DNA of 64,000 nt from Nematostella vectensis (taxonomy: Eukaryota > Cnidaria > Anthozoa > Actiniaria > Edwardsiidae): positions 2,579,894-2,643,893 of the forward strand of contig NC_064040.1 of assembly GCF_932526225.1 (NCBI RefSeq). Reading direction: 5' to 3'. The position numbers and the translations under genes were made by a program. Positions 31,653-44,980 of the stretch are shown here, piece by piece; positions within the stretch are counted from its first letter, which is position 1; every line of letters starts with the position of its first letter. The notes below the pieces were generated by a model that saw only the letters and a list, made by a program, of their open reading frames with translations, was not told the DNA's origin and ran no database searches.

Positions 31653-34600
31653 GCTTTCTGTGGATTATTCAAGTCTTGATGGTGATATGACACAGTTGCA
31701 AGTGTATAAGCGGATGTAGCTCAGTGGTAGAACGTCCGTCCGCTTTGCATGCGGAAGGCCCGGGGTTCGTTACCCCGCATCTCCAATATTTTCTGTTTTC
31801 CCCTAGAGGAAATATGGGCATTTCAAGTCTTTATGGTGATATGACTCACTTGCAAGTGTATTAGGGGATGTAGCTCAGTGGTAGAGCGTCCGCTTTGCAT
31901 GCGGAAGGTCCGGGGTTTGATCCCCCGCATCTCTAATATTTTCTTTTTTCACCTAGAGGAAATGTGGATTATTCAAGTCTTTATGGTGATATGACTCACT
32001 TGCAAGTGTATTAGGGGATGTAGCTCAGTGGTAGAGTGTCCGCTTTGCATGCGGAAAGGTCCGGGGTTCGATCTCCCGCATCTCCAATATTTTCTTCTTT
32101 ACCTAAAGGAAATGTGGATTATTCAAGTCTTGAGGGCGATATGACACACTTGCAAGGGTATTGTTGGATGTAGCTCAGTGGTAGAGCGTCCTCTTCGCAT
32201 GCGAAAGGCCCGGGGTTCGATCCCCCGCATCTCCATTATTTTTTTTTCCCTAGAGAAAATTTGGATTATTAAAGTTTTGATGGTGATATGACAGACTTGC
32301 AATTGTATTGGGGGATGTAGCTCAGTGGTAGAACGTCCGTCCGCTTTGCATGCGGAAGGCCCGGGGTTCGATCCTTGGCATTTTCAATATTTTCTTTTTT
32401 CACCTAGAGGAAATGTGGATTATTAAAGTTTTGATGGTTCTATGACAGACTTGCAAGTGTATGGGGGGATGTAGCTCAGTGGTAGAGTTTCCGCTTTGCA
32501 TGCGGAAGGACCTGTGTTCGATTCCCCGCATCTCCATTATTTTTTGTCCTAGAGAAAATTTGGATTATTAAAGTTTTGATGGTGATATGACAGACTTGCA
32601 AGTGTATTGGGGGATGTAGCTCAGTGGTAGAACGTCCGTCCGCTTTGCATGCTGAAGGCCCGGGGTTCGTTCCCCCGCATCTCCAATATTTGTTTTCCAT
32701 TAAGTAAGTGTGGATTATTCAAGTCTTGATGGTGTTATGACACACTTGTAAGTGTATTGGGGGATGTAGCTCAGTGGTAGAGCGTCCTCTTTGCATGCTG
32801 AAAGCCCGGGGTTCGATCCCCCGCATCTGCATTATTTTTTGTCCTAGAGAAAATTTGGATTATTAAAGTTTTGATGGTGATATGACAGACTTGCAAGTGT
32901 ATTGGGGGATGAAGCTCAGTGGGAGAACGTCCGTCCGCTTTGCATGCGGAGGCCCGGGGTTCGTTCCCCCGCATCTCCAATATTTGTTTTCCATTAAGTA
33001 AGTGTGGATTATTCAAGTCTTGATGGTGTTATGACACATTTGCAAGTGTATTGGGTGATGTAGCTCAGTGGTTGAGCCTCCGCTTTGCATGCGGAAGGCC
33101 CGGGGTTCGATCCCCCGCATCTCCAATATTTTCTTTTTTCCCTAAGAGGAAATGTGGATTATTAAAGTTTTGATGGTGCTATGACAGACTTGCAAGTGTA
33201 TTTGGGGATGTAGCTCAGTGGTAGAGTTTCCGCTTTGCATGCGGAAGGACCGGTGTTCGATTCCCCGCATCTGAAATATTTTTTTTCCCTAAAGTAAATT
33301 TGGATTATGAAACTTTTGAGGGTGATTTGACAAACTTCCAAGTGTATTGGGGGATGTAGCTCAGTGGTAGAGCGTCCGCTTTGCATGCGGAAAGCACGGG
33401 GTCAGATCTCCCGCATCTCCAATATTTTCTTTTTTCCCCTAGAGGAAATATGGGCATTTCAAGTCTTTATGGCGATATGACTCACTTGTAAGTGTATCAG
33501 GGGATGTAGCTCAGTAGTAGAGCGTCCGCTTTGCATGCGGAAAGTCCGGGGTTCGATCCCCCGCATCTCCAATATTTTCTTCTTTCCCTTAAGGAAATGT
33601 GGATTATTCAAGTCTTGAGGGTGATATGACACACTTGCAAGTGTATTGGTTGATGTAGCTCAGTGGTAGAGCGTCCTCTTCGCATGCGGAAGGCCCGGGG
33701 TTCGATCCCCCGCATCTCCAATATTTTCTTCTTTTTCCTAGAGGAAATATGGGCATTTCAAGTCTTTATGGTGATATGACTCACTTGCAAGTGTATTTGT
33801 GGATGTAGCTCAGTGGTAGAGCGTCCGCTTTGCATGCGGAATGTCCGGGGTTCGATCCCCCGCATCTCCAATATTTTATTTTTTCACCTAGAGGAAATGT
33901 GGATTATTAAAGTTATGATGGTGATATGACAGACTTGCAAGTGTATGGGGGGATGTAGCTCAGTGGTAGAGTTTCCGCTTTGCATGCGGAAGGACCGGTG
34001 TTTGATTCCCCTCATCTCAAATATTTTTTTTCCCTAAAGGAAATTTGGATTATTCAAGTCTTGATGGTAATATGACACACTTGCAAGTGTATTGGGGGAT
34101 GTAGCTCAGTGGTAGAGCGTCCGCTTCGCATGCGGAAAGCCCGGGGTTCGATCCCCCGCATCTCCAATATTTTCTTTTTTCTCCTAGAGGAAATATGGGC
34201 ATTTCAAGTCTTTATGGTGATATGACTCACTTGCAAGTGTATTAGGGGATGTAGCTCAGTGGTAGAGCGTCCTCTTCGCATGCGGAAGGCCCGGGGTTCG
34301 ATCCCCCGCATCTCCAATATTTTCTTTTTTCCCCTAGAGGAAATATGGGCATTTCAAGTCTTTATGGTGATATGACTCACTTGCAAGTGTATTTGGGGAT
34401 GTAGCTCAGTGATAGAGCGTCCGCTTTGCATGCGGAATGTCCGGGGTTCGATCCGCCGCATCTCCAATATTTTTTTTTTTCACCTAGAGGAAATGTGGAT
34501 TATTAAAGTTATGATGGTGATATGACAGACTTGCAAGTGTATGGGGGGATGTAGCTCAGTGGTAGAGTTTCCGCTTTGCATGCGGAAGGACCGGTGTTCG

Positions 34601-34691
34601 ATTCCCCTCATCTCATTAATTTTTTTTTCCCTAAAGGAAATTTGGATTATTCAAGTCTTGATGGTAATATGACACACTTGCAAGTGTATTG

Positions 34692-34752
34692 GGGGATGTA
34701 GCTCAGTGGTAGAGCGTCCGCTTCGCATGCGGAAAGCCAGGGGTTCGATCCT
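34692..34752 (+). pseudogene. tRNA-Ala(CGC) truncated in the T arm by fusion to spacer
   Basis: The tRNA proceeds to TTCGATCC and then jumps to TGTTTTGATGG, the middle of a spacer. The 3' acceptor strand, terminator and first half of the spacer are deleted, leaving a 98-bp unit. Copied at 43778. Confidence 0.9.
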
Positions 34753-35833
34753 GTTTTGATGGTGATATGACAGACTTGCAAGTGTATTGGGGGATGTAGC
34801 TCAGTGGTAGAGCGTCCGCTTCGCATGCGGAAAGCCCGGGGTCCGATCCCCCGCATCTCCAATATTTTCTTTTTTTCCCCTAGAGGAAATATGGGCATTT
34901 CAAGTCTTTATGGTGATATGACTCACTTGCAAGTGTATCAGGGGATGTAGCTCAGTGGTAGAGCGTCCGCTTTGCATGCGGAAGGTCCGGGGTTCGATCC
35001 CCCGCATCTCCAATATTTTCTTCTTTTCCTTAAGGAAATGTGGATTATTCAAGTCTTGAGGGTGATATGACAGACTTGCAAGTGTATCGGGGGATGTAGC
35101 TCAGTGGTAGAGTTTCCGCTTTGCATGCGAAAAGACCGGTGTTCGATTCCCCGCATCTCAAATATTTTTTACCCCTAAAAGAAATTTGGATTATTCAAGT
35201 CTTGCTGGTAATATGACACACTTGCAAGTGTATTGGGGGATGTAGCTCAGTGGTAGAGCGTCCGCTTCGCATGCGGAAAGCCCGGGGTTCGATCCCCCGC
35301 ATCTCCAATATTTTCTTTTTTCTCCTAGAGGAAATATGGGCATTTCAAGTCTTTATGGTGATATGACTCACTCGCAATTGTATTGGGGGATGTAGCTCAG
35401 TGGTAGAGCGTCCTCTTCGCATGCGGAAGGCCCGGGGTTCGATCCCCCGCATCTCCAATATTTTCTTTTTTCACCTAGAGGAAATATGGGCATTTCAAGT
35501 CTTTATGGTGATATGACTCACTTGCAAGTGTATTTGGGGATGTAGCTCAGTGGTAGAGCGTCCGCTTTGCATGCGGAATGTACGGGGTTCGATCCCCCGC
35601 ATCTCCAATATTTTATTTTTTCACCTAGAGGAAATGTGGACTATTAAAGTTATGATGGTGATATGACAGACTTGCAAGTGTATGGGGGGATGTAGCTCAG
35701 TGGTAGAGTTTCCGCTTTGCATGCGGAAAGAAAGGTGTTCGATTCCCCGCATCTCAAATATTTTTTTTTTCCCTAAAGGAAATTTGGATTTTTCAAGTCT
35801 TGATGGTAATATGACACACTTGCAAGTGTATTG

Positions 35834-35894
35834 GGGGATGTAGCTCAGTGGTAGAGCTTCCGCTTAGCATGCGGAAAGCCCGGGGTTCGATCCC
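35834..35894 (+). pseudogene. tRNA-Ala(AGC) truncated in the T arm by the same kind of fusion
   Basis: Anticodon AGC at 35866-35868. The sequence breaks at TTCGATCCC into GTTTTGATGG, as at 34692, again giving a 98-bp unit. The shared breakpoint shows that 34692 and 35834 come from one deletion event copied about 1142 bp apart. Its further copy is at 44920. Confidence 0.88.
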
Positions 35895-38800
35895 GTTTTG
35901 ATGGTGATATGACAGACTTGCAAGTGTATTGGGGGATGTAGCTCAGTTGTAGAGCGTCCGCTTCGCATGCGGAAAGCCCGGGGTCCGATCCCCCGCATCT
36001 CCAATATTTTCTTTTTTCCCAAAGAGGAAATATGGGCATTTCAAGTCTTTATGGTGATATGACTCACTTGCAAGTGTATCAGGGGATGTAGCTCAGTGGT
36101 AGAGCGTCCGCTTTGCATGCGGAAGGTCCGGGGTTCGATCCCCCGCATCTCCAATATTTTCTTCTTTCCCTTAAGGAAATGTGGATTATTCAAGTCTTGA
36201 GGGTGATATGACACACTTGCAAGTTTATTGGGGGATGTAGCTCAGTGGTAGAGCGTCCTCTTCGCATGCGGAAGGCCCGGGGTTCGATCCCCCGCATCTC
36301 CAATATTTTCTTTTTTCCCCTAGAGGAAATATGGGCATTTCAAGTCTTTATGGTGATATGACTCACTTGCAAGTGTATCAGGGGATGTAGCTCAGTGGTA
36401 GAGCGTCCGCTTTGCATGCGGAAGGTCCGGGGTTCGATCCCCCGCATCTCCAATATTTTATTTTTTCACCTAGAGGAAATGTAGATTATTAAATTTATGA
36501 TGGTGATATGACAGACTTGCAAGTGTATCGGGGGATGTAGCTTAGTGGTAGAGTTTCCGCTTTGCATGCGGAAAGACCGGTGTTTGATTCCCCGCATCTC
36601 AAATATTTTTTACCCCTAAAAGATATTTTGGATTATTCAAGTCTTGATGGTAATATGACACACTTGCAAGTGTATTGGGGGATGTAGCTCAGTGGTAGAG
36701 CGTCCGCTTCGCATGCGGAAAGCCCGGGTTTCGATCCCCCGCATCTCCAATATTTTCTTTTTTCTCCTAGAGGAAATATGGGCATTTCAAGTCTTTATGG
36801 TGATATGACTCACTTGCAAGTGTATTAGGGGATGTAGCTCAGTGGTAGAGCGTCCGCTTTGCATGCGGAAGGTCCGGGGTTCGATCCCCCGCATCTCCAA
36901 TATTTTCTTCTTTCCCTAAAGGAAATGTGGATTATTGAAGTCTTTAGGGTGATATGACACACTTGCAAGTGTATTAGGGGATGTAGCTCAGTGGTAGAGC
37001 GTCCGCTTTGCATGCGGAAGGTCCGGGGTTCGATCCCCCGCATCTCCAATATTTTCTATTTTCACCTAGAGGAAATGTGGATTATTAAAGTTTTGATGGT
37101 GATATGACAGACTTGCAAGTGTATTGGGGGATGTAGCTCAGTGGTAGAGCGTCCTCTTCGCATGCGGAAGGCAACGGGTTCGATCCCCCGCATCTCCAAT
37201 ATATTTTCTTCTTTCCCTAAAGGAAATGTGGATTATTCAAGTCTTGAGGGCGATATGACTCACTTGCAAGTGTATCAGGGGATGTAGCTCAGTGGTAGAG
37301 CGTCCGCTTTGCATGCGGAAGGTCCGGGGTTCGATCCCCCGCATCTCCAATATTTTCTTCTTTCCCTTAAGGAAATGTGGATTATTCAAGTCTTGAGGGT
37401 GATATGACAGACTTGCAAGTGTATCGGGGGATGTAGCTCAGTGGTAGAGTTTCCGCTTTGCATGCGAAAAGACCGGTGTTCGATTCCCCGCATCTCAAAT
37501 ATTTTTTACCCCTAAAAGAAATTTGGATTATTCAAGTCTTGATGGTAATATGACACACTTGCAAGTGTATTGGGGGATGTAGCTCAGTGGTAGAGCGTCC
37601 GCTTCGCATGCGGAAAGCCCGGGGTTCGATCCCCCGCATCTCCAATATTTTCTATTTTCAACTAGAGGAAATGTGGATTATTAAAGTTTTGATGGTGATA
37701 TGACAGACTTGCAAGTGTATGGGGGGATATAGCTCAGTGGAAGAGTTTCCGCTTTGCATGCGGAAGGACCGGTGTTCGATTCCCCGCATCTCAAATATTT
37801 TTTTCCCTAAAATAAATTTGGATTATTCAAGTCTTGATGGTAATATGACACACTTGCAAGTGTATTAGGGGATGTAGCTCAGTGGTAGAGCGTCCGCTTT
37901 GCATGCGGAAGGTCCGGGGTTCGATCCCCCGCATCTCCAATATTTTCTATTTTCACCTAGAGGAAATGTGGATTATTAAAGTTTTGATGGTGATATGACA
38001 GACTTGCAAGTGTATTGGGGGATGTAGCTCAGTGGTAGAGCGTCCTCTTCGCATGCGGAAGGCAACGGGTTCGATCCCCCGCATCTCCAATATATTTTCT
38101 TCTTTCCCTAAAGGAAATGTGGATTATTCAAGTCTTGAGGGCGATATGACTCACTTGCAAGTGTATCAGGGGATGTAGCTCAGTGGTAGAGCGTCCGCTT
38201 TGCATGCGGAAGGTCCGGGGTTCGATCCCCCGCATCTCCAATATTTTCTTCTTTCCCTTAAGGAAATGTGGATTATTCAAGTCTTGAGGGTGATATGACA
38301 GACTTGCAAGTGTATCGGGGGATGTAGCTCAGTGGTAGAGTTTCCGCTTTGCATGCGAAAAGACCGGTGTTCGATTCCCCGCATCTCAAATATTTTTTAC
38401 CCCTAAAAGAAATTTGGATTATTCAAGTCTTGATGGTAATATGACACACTTGCAAGTGTATTGGGGGATGTAGCTCAGTGGTAGAGCGTCCGCTTCGCAT
38501 GCGGAAAGCCCGGGGTTCGATCCCCCGCATCTCCAATATTTTCTATTTTCAACTAGAGGAAATGTGGATTATTAAAGTTTTGATGGTGATATGACAGACT
38601 TGCAAGTGTATGGGGGGATATAGCTCAGTGGAAGAGTTTCCGCTTTGCATGCGGAAGGACCGGTGTTCGATTCCCCGCATCTCAAATATTTTTTTCCCTA
38701 AAATAAATTTGGATTATTCAAGTCTTGATGGTAATATGACACACTTGCAAGTGTATTAGGGGATGTAGCTCAGTGGTAGAGCGTCCGCTTTGCATGCGGA

Positions 38801-40101
38801 AGGTCCGGGGTTCGATCCCCCGCATCTCCAATACTTTCTTCTTTCCCTTAAGGAAATGTTGATTATTCAAGTCTTGAGTGTGATATGACACCCTTGCAAG
38901 TGTATTGGGGGATGTAGCTCAGTGGTAGAGCGTCCTCTTCGCATGCGGAAGGCAACGGGTTCGATCCCCCGCATCTCCAATATATTTTCTTCTTTCCCTA
39001 AAGGAAATGTGGATTATTCAAGTCTTGAGGGCGATATGACTCACTTGCAAGTGTATCAGGGGATGTAGCTCAGTGGTAGAGCGTCCTCTTCGCATGCGGA
39101 AGGCCCGGGGTTCGATCCCTCGCATCTCCAATATTTTCTTTTTTCCCCTAGAGGAAATATGGGCATTTCAAGTCTTTATGGTGATATGACTCACTTGCAA
39201 GTGTATTTGGGGATGTAGCTCAGTGGTAGAGCGTCCGCTTTGCATGCGGAATGTCCGGGGTTCGATCCCCCGCATCTCCAATATTTTATTTTTTCACCTA
39301 GAGGAAATGTGGATTATTAAAGTTATGATGGTGATATGACAGACTTGCAAGTGTATGGGGGATGTAGCTCAGTGGTAGAGTTTCCGCTTTGCATGCGGAA
39401 AGACCGGTGTTCGATTCCCCGCATCTCAAATATTTTTTTTTCCCTAAAGGAAATTTGGATTATTCAAGTCTTGATGGTAATATGACACCCTTGCAAGTGT
39501 ATTGGGGGATGTAGCTCAGTGGTAGAGCGTCCTCTTCGCATGCGGAAGGCAACGGGTTCGATCCCCCGCATCTCCAATATATTTTCTTCTTTCCCTAAAG
39601 GAAATGTGGATTATTCAAGTCTTGAGGGCGATATGACTCACTTGCAAGTGTAACAGGGGATGTAGCTTAGTGGTAGAGCGTCCTCTTCGCATACTGAAGG
39701 TCCGGGGTTCGATCCCCCTCATCTCCAATATTTTCTTTTTTCCCCTAGAGGAAATATGGGCATTTGAAGTCTTTATGGTTATATGACTCACTTGCAAGTG
39801 TATTGGGGGATGTAGCTCAGTGGTAGAGCGTCCGCTTCGCATGCGGAAAGCCCGGGGTTCGATACACCGCATCTCCAATATTTTCTTTTTTCCCCTAGAG
39901 GAAATATGGGCATTTCAAGTCTTTATGGTGATATGACTCACTTGCAAGTGTATCAGGGGATGTAGCTCAGTGGTAGAGCGTCCGCTTTGCATGCTGAAGG
40001 TCCGGGGTTCGATTCCCCGCATCGCAAATATTTTTCACCCCTAAAAGAAATTTGGATTATTCAAGTCTTGATGGTAATATGACACACTTGCAAGTGTATT
40101 G

Positions 40102-40173
40102 GGGGATGTAGCTCAGTGGTAGAGCGTCATCTTAGCATGCGGAAAGCCCATGGTCCGATCCCCCGCATCTCCA
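40102..40173 (+). tRNA. tRNA-Ala-like(AGC), degraded
   Basis: AGC at 40134-40136. The anticodon stem TCATC/GCGGA and the T stem CATGG/CCCCG each have mismatches and the T loop reads TCCGATC. Likely a pseudogene. Copied at 49188. Confidence 0.6.
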
Positions 40174-40553
40174 ATATTTTCTTTTTTCCCCTAGAGGAAA
40201 TATCGGCATTTCAAGTCTTTATGGTGATATGACTCACTTACTATTGTATCAGGGGATGTAGCTCAGTGGTAGAGCGTCCGCTTTGCATGCGGAAGGTCCG
40301 GGGTTCGATCCCCCGCATCTCCAATATATTTTCTTCTTTCCCTAAAGGAAATGTGGATTATTCAAGTCTTTAGGGTGATATGACACACTTGCAAGTGTAT
40401 TGGGGGATGTAGCTCAGTGGTAGAGCGTCCTCTTCGCATGCGGAAGGCACGGGGTTCGATCCCCCGCATCTCCAATATATTTTCTTCTTTCCCTAAAGGA
40501 AATGTGGATTATTCAAGTCTTGAGGGCGATATAACACACTTGCAAGCGTATTG

Positions 40554-40625
40554 TTGGATGTAGCTCATTGGTAGAGCGTCCTCTTAGCATGCGGAAGGCC
40601 CGGGGTTCGATCCCCCGCATCTCCA
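40554..40625 (+). tRNA. tRNA-Ala-like(AGC), block 12 copy of 31468
   Basis: AGC at 40586-40588, same ATTGG D loop and TTGG acceptor tip. Confidence 0.68.
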
Positions 40626-40699
40626 TTATTTTTTTTCCCTAGAGAAAATTTGGATTATTAAAGTTTTGATGGTGATATGACAGACTTGCAAGTGTATGG

Positions 40700-40738
40700 G
40701 GGGATGTAGCTCAGTGGTAGAACGTCCGTCCGCTTTGC
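40700..40738 (+). pseudogene. tRNA fragment, block 12 copy of 31614
   Basis: Same break after CTTTGC and same passage into spacer. Confidence 0.9.
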
Positions 40739-43700
40739 GCTTTCTGTGGATTATTCAAGTCTTGATGGTGATATGACACAGTTGCAAGTGTATAAGCGGA
40801 TGTAGCTCAGTGGTAGAACGTCCGTCCGCTTTGCATGCGGAAGGCCCGGGGTTCGTTACCCCGCATCTCCAATATTTTCTGTTTTCCCCTAGAGGAAATA
40901 TGGGCATTTCAAGTCTTTATGGTGATATGACTCACTTGCAAGTGTATTAGGGGATGTAGCTCAGTGGTAGAGCGTCCGCTTTGCATGCGGAAGGTCCGGG
41001 GTTTGATCCCCCGCATCTCTAATATTTTCTTTTTTCACCTAGAGGAAATGTGGATTATTCAAGTCTTTATGGTGATATGACTCACTTGCAAGTGTATTAG
41101 GGGATGTAGCTCAGTGGTAGAGTGTCCGCTTTGCATGCGGAAAGGTCCGGGGTTCGATCTCCCGCATCTCCAATATTTTCTTCTTTACCTAAAGGAAATG
41201 TGGATTATTCAAGTCTTGAGGGCGATATGACACACTTGCAAGGGTATTGTTGGATGTAGCTCAGTGGTAGAGCGTCCTCTTCGCATGCGAAAGGCCCGGG
41301 GTTCGATCCCCCGCATCTCCATTATTTTTTTTTCCCTAGAGAAAATTTGGATTATTAAAGTTTTGATGGTGATATGACAGACTTGCAATTGTATTGGGGG
41401 ATGTAGCTCAGTGGTAGAACGTCCGTCCGCTTTGCATGCGGAAGGCCCGGGGTTCGATCCTTGGCATTTTCAATATTTTCTTTTTTCACCTAGAGGAAAT
41501 GTGGATTATTAAAGTTTTGATGGTTCTATGACAGACTTGCAAGTGTATGGGGGGATGTAGCTCAGTGGTAGAGTTTCCGCTTTGCATGCGGAAGGACCTG
41601 TGTTCGATTCCCCGCATCTCCATTATTTTTTGTCCTAGAGAAAATTTGGATTATTAAAGTTTTGATGGTGATATGACAGACTTGCAAGTGTATTGGGGGA
41701 TGTAGCTCAGTGGTAGAACGTCCGTCCGCTTTGCATGCTGAAGGCCCGGGGTTCGTTCCCCCGCATCTCCAATATTTGTTTTCCATTAAGTAAGTGTGGA
41801 TTATTCAAGTCTTGATGGTGTTATGACACACTTGTAAGTGTATTGGGGGATGTAGCTCAGTGGTAGAGCGTCCTCTTTGCATGCTGAAAGCCCGGGGTTC
41901 GATCCCCCGCATCTGCATTATTTTTTGTCCTAGAGAAAATTTGGATTATTAAAGTTTTGATGGTGATATGACAGACTTGCAAGTGTATTGGGGGATGAAG
42001 CTCAGTGGGAGAACGTCCGTCCGCTTTGCATGCGGAGGCCCGGGGTTCGTTCCCCCGCATCTCCAATATTTGTTTTCCATTAAGTAAGTGTGGATTATTC
42101 AAGTCTTGATGGTGTTATGACACATTTGCAAGTGTATTGGGTGATGTAGCTCAGTGGTTGAGCCTCCGCTTTGCATGCGGAAGGCCCGGGGTTCGATCCC
42201 CCGCATCTCCAATATTTTCTTTTTTCCCTAAGAGGAAATGTGGATTATTAAAGTTTTGATGGTGCTATGACAGACTTGCAAGTGTATTTGGGGATGTAGC
42301 TCAGTGGTAGAGTTTCCGCTTTGCATGCGGAAGGACCGGTGTTCGATTCCCCGCATCTGAAATATTTTTTTTCCCTAAAGTAAATTTGGATTATGAAACT
42401 TTTGAGGGTGATTTGACAAACTTCCAAGTGTATTGGGGGATGTAGCTCAGTGGTAGAGCGTCCGCTTTGCATGCGGAAAGCACGGGGTCAGATCTCCCGC
42501 ATCTCCAATATTTTCTTTTTTCCCCTAGAGGAAATATGGGCATTTCAAGTCTTTATGGCGATATGACTCACTTGTAAGTGTATCAGGGGATGTAGCTCAG
42601 TAGTAGAGCGTCCGCTTTGCATGCGGAAAGTCCGGGGTTCGATCCCCCGCATCTCCAATATTTTCTTCTTTCCCTTAAGGAAATGTGGATTATTCAAGTC
42701 TTGAGGGTGATATGACACACTTGCAAGTGTATTGGTTGATGTAGCTCAGTGGTAGAGCGTCCTCTTCGCATGCGGAAGGCCCGGGGTTCGATCCCCCGCA
42801 TCTCCAATATTTTCTTCTTTTTCCTAGAGGAAATATGGGCATTTCAAGTCTTTATGGTGATATGACTCACTTGCAAGTGTATTTGTGGATGTAGCTCAGT
42901 GGTAGAGCGTCCGCTTTGCATGCGGAATGTCCGGGGTTCGATCCCCCGCATCTCCAATATTTTATTTTTTCACCTAGAGGAAATGTGGATTATTAAAGTT
43001 ATGATGGTGATATGACAGACTTGCAAGTGTATGGGGGGATGTAGCTCAGTGGTAGAGTTTCCGCTTTGCATGCGGAAGGACCGGTGTTTGATTCCCCTCA
43101 TCTCAAATATTTTTTTTCCCTAAAGGAAATTTGGATTATTCAAGTCTTGATGGTAATATGACACACTTGCAAGTGTATTGGGGGATGTAGCTCAGTGGTA
43201 GAGCGTCCGCTTCGCATGCGGAAAGCCCGGGGTTCGATCCCCCGCATCTCCAATATTTTCTTTTTTCTCCTAGAGGAAATATGGGCATTTCAAGTCTTTA
43301 TGGTGATATGACTCACTTGCAAGTGTATTAGGGGATGTAGCTCAGTGGTAGAGCGTCCTCTTCGCATGCGGAAGGCCCGGGGTTCGATCCCCCGCATCTC
43401 CAATATTTTCTTTTTTCCCCTAGAGGAAATATGGGCATTTCAAGTCTTTATGGTGATATGACTCACTTGCAAGTGTATTTGGGGATGTAGCTCAGTGATA
43501 GAGCGTCCGCTTTGCATGCGGAATGTCCGGGGTTCGATCCGCCGCATCTCCAATATTTTTTTTTTTCACCTAGAGGAAATGTGGATTATTAAAGTTATGA
43601 TGGTGATATGACAGACTTGCAAGTGTATGGGGGGATGTAGCTCAGTGGTAGAGTTTCCGCTTTGCATGCGGAAGGACCGGTGTTCGATTCCCCTCATCTC

Positions 43701-43777
43701 ATTAATTTTTTTTTCCCTAAAGGAAATTTGGATTATTCAAGTCTTGATGGTAATATGACACACTTGCAAGTGTATTG

Positions 43778-43838
43778 GGGGATGTAGCTCAGTGGTAGAG
43801 CGTCCGCTTCGCATGCGGAAAGCCAGGGGTTCGATCCT
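43778..43838 (+). pseudogene. T-arm-truncated tRNA-Ala(CGC), block 12 copy of 34692
   Basis: Same fusion TTCGATCC to TGTTTTGATGG; the next unit starts 98 bp later at 43876. Confidence 0.9.
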
Positions 43839-44919
43839 GTTTTGATGGTGATATGACAGACTTGCAAGTGTATTGGGGGATGTAGCTCAGTGGTAGAGCG
43901 TCCGCTTCGCATGCGGAAAGCCCGGGGTCCGATCCCCCGCATCTCCAATATTTTCTTTTTTTCCCCTAGAGGAAATATGGGCATTTCAAGTCTTTATGGT
44001 GATATGACTCACTTGCAAGTGTATCAGGGGATGTAGCTCAGTGGTAGAGCGTCCGCTTTGCATGCGGAAGGTCCGGGGTTCGATCCCCCGCATCTCCAAT
44101 ATTTTCTTCTTTTCCTTAAGGAAATGTGGATTATTCAAGTCTTGAGGGTGATATGACAGACTTGCAAGTGTATCGGGGGATGTAGCTCAGTGGTAGAGTT
44201 TCCGCTTTGCATGCGAAAAGACCGGTGTTCGATTCCCCGCATCTCAAATATTTTTTACCCCTAAAAGAAATTTGGATTATTCAAGTCTTGCTGGTAATAT
44301 GACACACTTGCAAGTGTATTGGGGGATGTAGCTCAGTGGTAGAGCGTCCGCTTCGCATGCGGAAAGCCCGGGGTTCGATCCCCCGCATCTCCAATATTTT
44401 CTTTTTTCTCCTAGAGGAAATATGGGCATTTCAAGTCTTTATGGTGATATGACTCACTCGCAATTGTATTGGGGGATGTAGCTCAGTGGTAGAGCGTCCT
44501 CTTCGCATGCGGAAGGCCCGGGGTTCGATCCCCCGCATCTCCAATATTTTCTTTTTTCACCTAGAGGAAATATGGGCATTTCAAGTCTTTATGGTGATAT
44601 GACTCACTTGCAAGTGTATTTGGGGATGTAGCTCAGTGGTAGAGCGTCCGCTTTGCATGCGGAATGTACGGGGTTCGATCCCCCGCATCTCCAATATTTT
44701 ATTTTTTCACCTAGAGGAAATGTGGACTATTAAAGTTATGATGGTGATATGACAGACTTGCAAGTGTATGGGGGGATGTAGCTCAGTGGTAGAGTTTCCG
44801 CTTTGCATGCGGAAAGAAAGGTGTTCGATTCCCCGCATCTCAAATATTTTTTTTTTCCCTAAAGGAAATTTGGATTTTTCAAGTCTTGATGGTAATATGA
44901 CACACTTGCAAGTGTATTG

Positions 44920-44980
44920 GGGGATGTAGCTCAGTGGTAGAGCTTCCGCTTAGCATGCGGAAAGCCCGGGGTTCGATCCC
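44920..44980 (+). pseudogene. T-arm-truncated tRNA-Ala(AGC), block 12 copy of 35834
   Basis: AGC at 44952-44954, same breakpoint; the next unit starts at 45018. Confidence 0.88.

Larger units (their letters stand above)
31241..40326 (+). repeat. Array block 11: 9086-bp, 62-unit segment, copy 1
   Basis: Unit starts: 31317, 31468, 31614, 31710, 31864, 32014, 32164, 32311, 32465, 32610, 32760, 32905, 33054, 33204, 33350, 33500, 33649, 33799, 33949, 34095, 34245, 34395, 34545, 34692, 34790, 34941, 35090, 35236, 35386, 35536, 35686, 35834, 35932, 36082, 36231, 36381, 36531, 36678, 36828, 36977, 37127, 37278, 37427, 37573, 37723, 37868, 38018, 38169, 38318, 38464, 38614, 38759, 38908, 39059, 39209, 39358, 39505, 39656, 39806, 39956, 40102, 40252. 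Inside it, the six units 37127-37868 repeat at 38018-38759 (+891). Confidence 0.95.
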
